A stretch of 18,347 nucleotides of DNA. Source: JANSWY01 sp038525605 (GTDB taxonomy: Bacteria; Bacteroidota; Bacteroidia; Cytophagales; Cyclobacteriaceae). Position numbers and translations under genes: made by a program. The stretch is taken from the NCBI GenBank assembly GCA_038525605.1, contig JBCBHL010000128.1, forward strand, positions 1-18,347, read 5' to 3'. This document shows positions 15,389-18,347 of this stretch, piece by piece (the stretch's first letter is position 1; every line of letters starts with the position of its first letter). The notes beneath the pieces are model-generated. The model made no database searches and was not told the DNA's origin. It saw nothing but the letters and a program-made list of their open reading frames with translations.

Positions 15389-16012
15389 ATGACTCGAAAA
15401 ACAAAAGTGTTATTAAATCTCATGCTATCACCATTGATTGGTTATGCAATATATTTGTTAATTGCCATACCACACGTCTATGGTCAGATGGCGATGGGAA
15501 CTTTACTGTTTACTTTATTATTTAACCTCATACCCAAAAAATTAATCGCTATCCCTTTGTATGTGATCGGTTTTGGAGGTTCGGCTTTCATTTTGACGGC
15601 TGCTTACACTTTCAACACTTTTACAGAAAATGAGCGTTTGAAATTCGATATACCCACTGCGGTGATTTTCGAAACTACTGATTATCAAACTGCATTGGAA
15701 AAAGCCTCTAAAGAGGAGAAGCCAATATTTGTAGACTTTTACACGGGTTGGTGTTCACCCTGTTTGGCTTTTACCAAAAATGTGTTGACTGATGAGGCTG
15801 TAGGCCTTCACATGAATGAGGCATTTATCAATCTGAAATACGACGCGGAAATTGACGAAGGAATGAAAGTTGCAAAACGCTTCAAAGTTGATTCCTACCC
15901 TACCATTCTGATCATTGATGCCAATGAAAACTTATTAGAAGACCTGACTGAAACCCGAATACCTCAAAGAGACGATATGATTACAGTATCGAAGAAATAT
16001 TCTTCAAAATAA
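15389..16012 (+). CDS. Membrane-anchored thioredoxin-fold protein
   Basis: A 207-residue protein. Three membrane helices occupy the N-terminal part (about 8-28, 33-48, 52-74). A thioredoxin-like domain follows from about 93 with the active-site motif WCSPC (C122 and C125) and the cis-proline SYP later in the fold. Its character (YQTALEKASKEEKPIFVDFYTGWCSPC) resembles the DsbD C-terminal/thioredoxin_7 type, which reduces or carries electrons to proteins outside the cytoplasm. The N-terminal part is too short to be the DsbD electron-transferring core. The topology and partner are unclear. It is followed by a 650-bp interval that contains a small RiPP-like gene. Confidence 0.85.
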   Translation: MTRKTKVLLNLMLSPLIGYAIYLLIAIPHVYGQMAMGTLLFTLLFNLIPKKLIAIPLYVIGFGGSAFILTAAYTFNTFTENERLKFDIPTAVIFETTDYQTALEKASKEEKPIFVDFYTGWCSPCLAFTKNVLTDEAVGLHMNEAFINLKYDAEIDEGMKVAKRFKVDSYPTILIIDANENLLEDLTETRIPQRDDMITVSKKYSSK

Positions 16013-16198
16013 ACTCCTGCATCTTTTCAATAACTTATAAGGACTACACAATCAAATCTCTTCTCAGAGGAGCTTGCCATTACTATTTTGTTATTGATAT
16101 GTGCTTTCAATTCAGGTTCATCCGGGCAATAACAAATTGAAGGCTCATCCAACTTTATCATGAAAATTCAAATCTCAGATTAGCATAAAACTGAAAAA
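16013..16198. promoter_or_regulatory. Leader region of the small RiPP-like gene
   Basis: A 186-bp stretch with no gene on either strand that I can support. It must contain the promoter of the 16199 gene if that gene is transcribed alone. No clear TAnnTTTG box was found. The last bases before the start codon (ACTGAAAAA) are an A-rich leader as usual for this phylum. Confidence 0.35.
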
Positions 16199-16375
16199 AT
16201 GCGAAAGAAATCTTTAGGTAACCTGACTGTTAAGAGTTTTGTAACTCATATCCTACCATCGAACCAACTGACTGTAAACGGTGGGATAAGTAATCAGGCA
16301 GAAGCGGAAAATACCACCTACTCAGGACATGCTGATAAGATTTGCGTGATCTATTATCTTACCAAAGGTTGCTGA
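16199..16375 (+). CDS. RiPP precursor peptide, pinensin/class I lanthipeptide-like
   Basis: A 58-residue peptide with an in-frame stop codon at 16181-16183 and no other ATG, so the start is unambiguous. The N-terminus is a typical Bacteroidota natural-product leader: a basic MRKK, then SLGNLTVKSFVT, matching the L-x-x-L-x-V-x-SFVT pattern of pinensin-type class I lanthipeptide precursors. The leader ends in LTVNGG, a double-glycine-like cleavage junction at 28-29. The putative core (30-58) has five hydroxy residues (S31, T39, T40, S42, T55) and two cysteines (C49, C58), and ends in TKGC, the spacing of a four-residue (methyl)lanthionine ring. No LanB, LanC, protease or transporter gene is present in the window, so it would be modified in trans or be a relic. 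Family pattern is from memory; the reading frame is directly seen. Confidence 0.72.
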   Translation: MRKKSLGNLTVKSFVTHILPSNQLTVNGGISNQAEAENTTYSGHADKICVIYYLTKGC

Positions 16376-16393
16376 TAACCGGATCAAACGCAA

Positions 16394-16422
16394 GAAGCTT
16401 CCGGTCACGAGCCGGAAGCTTC
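16394..16422. terminator. Strong hairpin after the RiPP-like gene
   Basis: GAAGCTTCCGG-TCACGAG-CCGGAAGCTTC is a perfect 11-bp inverted repeat with a 7-base loop, beginning 18 bp after the stop codon of the 58-residue peptide gene. The sequence after it (CCTTTGAATG) is only mildly T-rich, so termination efficiency is uncertain, but a GC-rich stem so close to a small gene supports a real transcription unit. Confidence 0.7.
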
Positions 16423-16665
16423 CTTTGAATGAAAATTATATTTCTTTTAGTATTTCGAATCAATACTGGAAAATGAGGTTTTCCAAAAGTCAAAGAATTC
16501 GAGATTGATTTAGAATTACGCCCTGCCTGTTGAGTCTTACGTTATAAATTCATAACTTATCACTGTGTTATGTATTGATCCCCAATCGGGTATTTAATCG
16601 GGAAATTATGCAAGCCCGGTGTTGAAACTGTCCGTTCGGTTGGAGGTCGTTTAAACTTTGGTGTT
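16423..16665. other. Spacer before the OmpA-family gene, with a direct repeat
   Basis: No gene was found in these 243 bases. AATCGGG occurs twice (16584-16590 and 16596-16602), 12 bp apart, roughly 70-80 bp before the OmpA start codon; GTTAT/ATAAC inverted arms are present at 16541-16556. These may be binding half-sites for a regulator, but nothing identifies one. Confidence 0.3.
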
Positions 16666-17778
16666 ATGTATAAGAAAAGTAAGGTGTCATTGCCGCAAAA
16701 GGTGATTTCACTGTTCCTCATTTTGGTGGTCAGTCAGGCAGCTGGCCAAAACCTCATTGCTAATTTTAGTTTTGAAGATCACAAGTTGTGCCCGGAAGAT
16801 CGCTACTTTGGTAAGACGGCCTGGCCTGTCGTTGGCTGGTACAATGTCAATGACGGTACACCGGATTATTATCATAGATGTAGCAACGGAAAGGTTAAAG
16901 TGCCGGACAACTGGGCCGGACAAGCGCAACCTGTGCATGGCAATGCCTATATGGGCTTATACCTGTGGGGTAAGTCAGATTATCGCGAATACATAGGCAT
17001 AGAATTAACGGATTCGCTGGAGGCAGGCGCCAGGTATTTCTTCGATGGCTACTATCAGATTGCCCATCACAGTCATTATGTAACTGGTAGCATCGGAATA
17101 GCCATTACAGACGAACCCAGATATGGCTTCCTTGCCCAGCCTATGAATAACGATCCACAGATCTTTGTCCGCAAAGCGGATGCACTGGAAGGAGATGTGT
17201 TTCAATGGGAAAAGATATCAGGCTCATTCATCGCCAAAGGTGGTGAAAAGTACCTTTCTGTGGGAAACTTCGATCGGTCGGAAAATGTGTCGAAAGCGGA
17301 GATATTCGTTAATGCTCAAAAGGAATTTGAACTGATTGACCGATCCTATGCTTTTATTGATCATTTCAGGCTTTGGAAAGAAGGAACTGAGGTTCCACCG
17401 GACTCCTCTTTCCACGAACCCGAACCGGAAAAGTTTATTCTTTCCGACATCAACTTCGAATTTGATCAGTACCAGCTAAAAGATACAGCACAAATCGTAT
17501 TGGAGCCTCTCATTAACTACCTAAATAAAAGAGCAGAAAACAGTTACGTGCTGATGATTACAGGTTTTACAGATGATGTTGGAACGCCGGAATATAACCT
17601 GAAACTATCTACTAACAGAGCCCGGGCTGTAGCATACTATCTCTATCAGCAGGGCATTCCCCGCAACCTGCTCAAGGTATTTGGCAAAGGAGAAATTCTG
17701 CCACTCGCACCAAACGACTCGGAGGAAAACAGACAAAAAAACCGGAGAGTTGAAATTGAGATCAGGGAGGTTTGGTAA
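16666..17778 (+). CDS. OmpA-family outer-membrane protein with N-terminal carbohydrate-binding-like domain
   Basis: A 370-residue exported protein. The signal peptide ends near AAGQ (about 24-28). The next part opens NLIANFSFED, the usual first strand of jelly-roll modules found in secreted Bacteroidota proteins, and runs to about 240 with conserved-looking aromatic strands (YREYIGIELTDSL, FRLWKE). A Pro/Glu-rich linker leads to an OmpA C-terminal domain (about 257-370) with the peptidoglycan-binding signature: NFEFDQYQL, GFTDDVGTPEYNLKLSTNRA, and RQKNRRVEIEI. The family binds diaminopimelate through the Asp and Arg of that motif, anchoring the protein to the cell wall. There is no beta-barrel, so the protein is periplasmic or lies on the inner side of the outer membrane. 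Confidence 0.87.
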   Translation: MYKKSKVSLPQKVISLFLILVVSQAAGQNLIANFSFEDHKLCPEDRYFGKTAWPVVGWYNVNDGTPDYYHRCSNGKVKVPDNWAGQAQPVHGNAYMGLYLWGKSDYREYIGIELTDSLEAGARYFFDGYYQIAHHSHYVTGSIGIAITDEPRYGFLAQPMNNDPQIFVRKADALEGDVFQWEKISGSFIAKGGEKYLSVGNFDRSENVSKAEIFVNAQKEFELIDRSYAFIDHFRLWKEGTEVPPDSSFHEPEPEKFILSDINFEFDQYQLKDTAQIVLEPLINYLNKRAENSYVLMITGFTDDVGTPEYNLKLSTNRARAVAYYLYQQGIPRNLLKVFGKGEILPLAPNDSEENRQKNRRVEIEIREVW

Positions 17779-17946
17779 GGCTGGAAAGTAGAAATTGTTA
17801 AGTTTGAAGAGCAATAGACCATGACTTTGCGAAAATTCCTGTGCAGTGGACCTATATTCTTAGAGGTAATGAAGTTTAATAGTTAAAGGTTATCAGGAAA
17901 GGTTTACTATGTGGATTTTTGATTTAAAGGACTAGTTAATTTTTAT

Positions 17947-17983
17947 GTTCAATTCATAATTAATTGAAAATGCAAAATTGAAC
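17947..17983. repeat. Overlapping inverted repeats
   Basis: GTTCAATT (17947-17954) can pair either with AATTGAA at 17962-17968 or with AATTGAAC at 17976-17983, giving two alternative hairpins. The region is AT-rich and lies in the 358-bp spacer between the OmpA gene and the last gene. Function unknown. Confidence 0.3.
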
Positions 17984-18016
17984 CTTCATCTTATCGTAAA
18001 TCACTCAATACAAAAC

Positions 18017-18034
18017 TAGACATGATAATGTCTA
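18017..18034. promoter_or_regulatory. Perfect palindrome with GATA loop upstream of the last gene
   Basis: TAGACAT-GATA-ATGTCTA has perfect 7-bp arms and a 4-base spacer, about 100 bp before the start at 18137. The size and symmetry fit a dimeric-repressor operator. A second inverted repeat, CTGTATC (18086-18092) with GATACAG (18107-18113), lies between it and the gene. Confidence 0.35.
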
Positions 18035-18136
18035 CCATAAAAGGCAACTAATTTTTGGCACAATTGGTGTAATACAAAGCAAAAACTGTATCTTGATAGA
18101 AGAAGGGATACAGGATAAAAAACATTGATACACGCT

Positions 18137-18334
18137 ATGAAAAGATTATTGTTTCTTCTTTTGATATCAGGAGCACTTTTTAATACAATAAAAGCACAGA
18201 ATAAAACACTTAAAATAGGCATCATTTCATATAAGTCTGATGAAAAGATCGCCACTACATTCCAGCCACTTTTTCAGTATTTGGCTGATGAGATGAAAGG
18301 CCAGGTCTTCATCGGAAACAATCTCAAATACTAA
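18137..18334 (+). CDS. Short PhnD/TtrS-like periplasmic binding protein N-terminus, possibly truncated
   Basis: From the ATG at 18137 (an upstream in-frame ATG at 18125 would only add MIHA before the signal peptide) this encodes 65 residues. A signal peptide (about 1-20, ending IKAQ) is followed by LKIGIISYKSDEKIATTFQPLFQYLADE, the opening strand and helix of phosphonate/PhnD-type solute-binding proteins. The same opening is found in the sensor part of TtrS-like histidine kinases. Family members are about 250-300 residues or longer, but here a stop codon follows soon after. The window ends 13 bp later, so a frameshift, a pseudogene or a sequencing error cannot be separated from a genuine small protein. 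Confidence 0.55.
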   Translation: MKRLLFLLLISGALFNTIKAQNKTLKIGIISYKSDEKIATTFQPLFQYLADEMKGQVFIGNNLKY

Positions 18335-18347
18335 CTGACGATTCATC

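Noticed and set aside
18016..18255. 79-codon frame on the minus strand near the right edge
   Set aside because: Opposite the signal-peptide region of the binding-protein gene and across palindromes; no domain.
1..18347. CRISPR arrays, tRNA/rRNA genes, insertion sequences, phage genes
   Set aside because: No regularly spaced repeats, no cloverleaf or rRNA-like segments and no transposase or integrase motifs were seen on reading both strands.

Overview
The window looks like chromosomal DNA of a Bacteroidota bacterium, probably a Cytophagales-type marine or soil relative. Four things point there. Start codons follow A-rich leaders rather than strong Shine-Dalgarno sequences. Promoter elements resemble the Bacteroidota -7 box TAnnTTTG. 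One lipoprotein carries an S-(D/E)3 surface-export signal after its cysteine. The protein families are also typical of the phylum (CPBP protease with TPR-like domain, ECF sigma with a small membrane partner, receiver-CRP fusion regulator, FixI/CcoI-type ATPase, pinensin-like RiPP leader). No rRNA, tRNA, CRISPR array or insertion sequence was seen.

Layout. At the left edge is the 3' part of a DUF2834-like membrane protein gene (to 235), convergent with a tandem universal stress protein (Usp) gene (226-1044, minus). A TPR/CPBP membrane protease (1131-2990, minus) is divergent from an ECF sigma factor (3141-3647) and its membrane partner (3649-4284). Next comes the best-defined functional block: a PAS histidine kinase and an overlapping receiver-CRP response regulator (7025 to 4358, minus), divergent from a four-gene operon of three tandem Usp proteins and a CcoI/FixI copper P-type ATPase (7166-12153). 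This is a plausible oxygen/redox or energy-stress module. Two FNR-like TGAY-N4-ATCA sites, one between the kinase and the usp operon and one upstream of the distant usp gene, fit the DNA-reading helix of the fusion regulator and suggest a local regulon.

After 12153 the gene order loosens. There is a 460-bp gene-free stretch with several hairpins, a surface lipoprotein, a SMI1/KNR4 (SUKH) protein, an alpha/beta hydrolase, a two-helix membrane protein and a membrane-anchored thioredoxin. The ccoS/ccoNOP genes that often follow ccoI are not present.

The most interesting item lies in the apparently empty 650 bp between the thioredoxin (ends 16012) and an OmpA-family protein (16666-17778). An unlisted 58-codon gene (16199-16375) reads as a RiPP precursor: a pinensin/class I lanthipeptide-like leader (motif NLTVKSFVT), a Gly-Gly junction, and a Ser/Thr-rich core with two cysteines that ends in TKGC. 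It is followed 18 bp later by a perfect 11-bp-stem hairpin. No modification enzyme is encoded nearby, so it would be an orphan precursor modified in trans, or a relic.

The window ends in a short, apparently truncated PhnD/TtrS-like periplasmic binding protein gene preceded by two palindromes.
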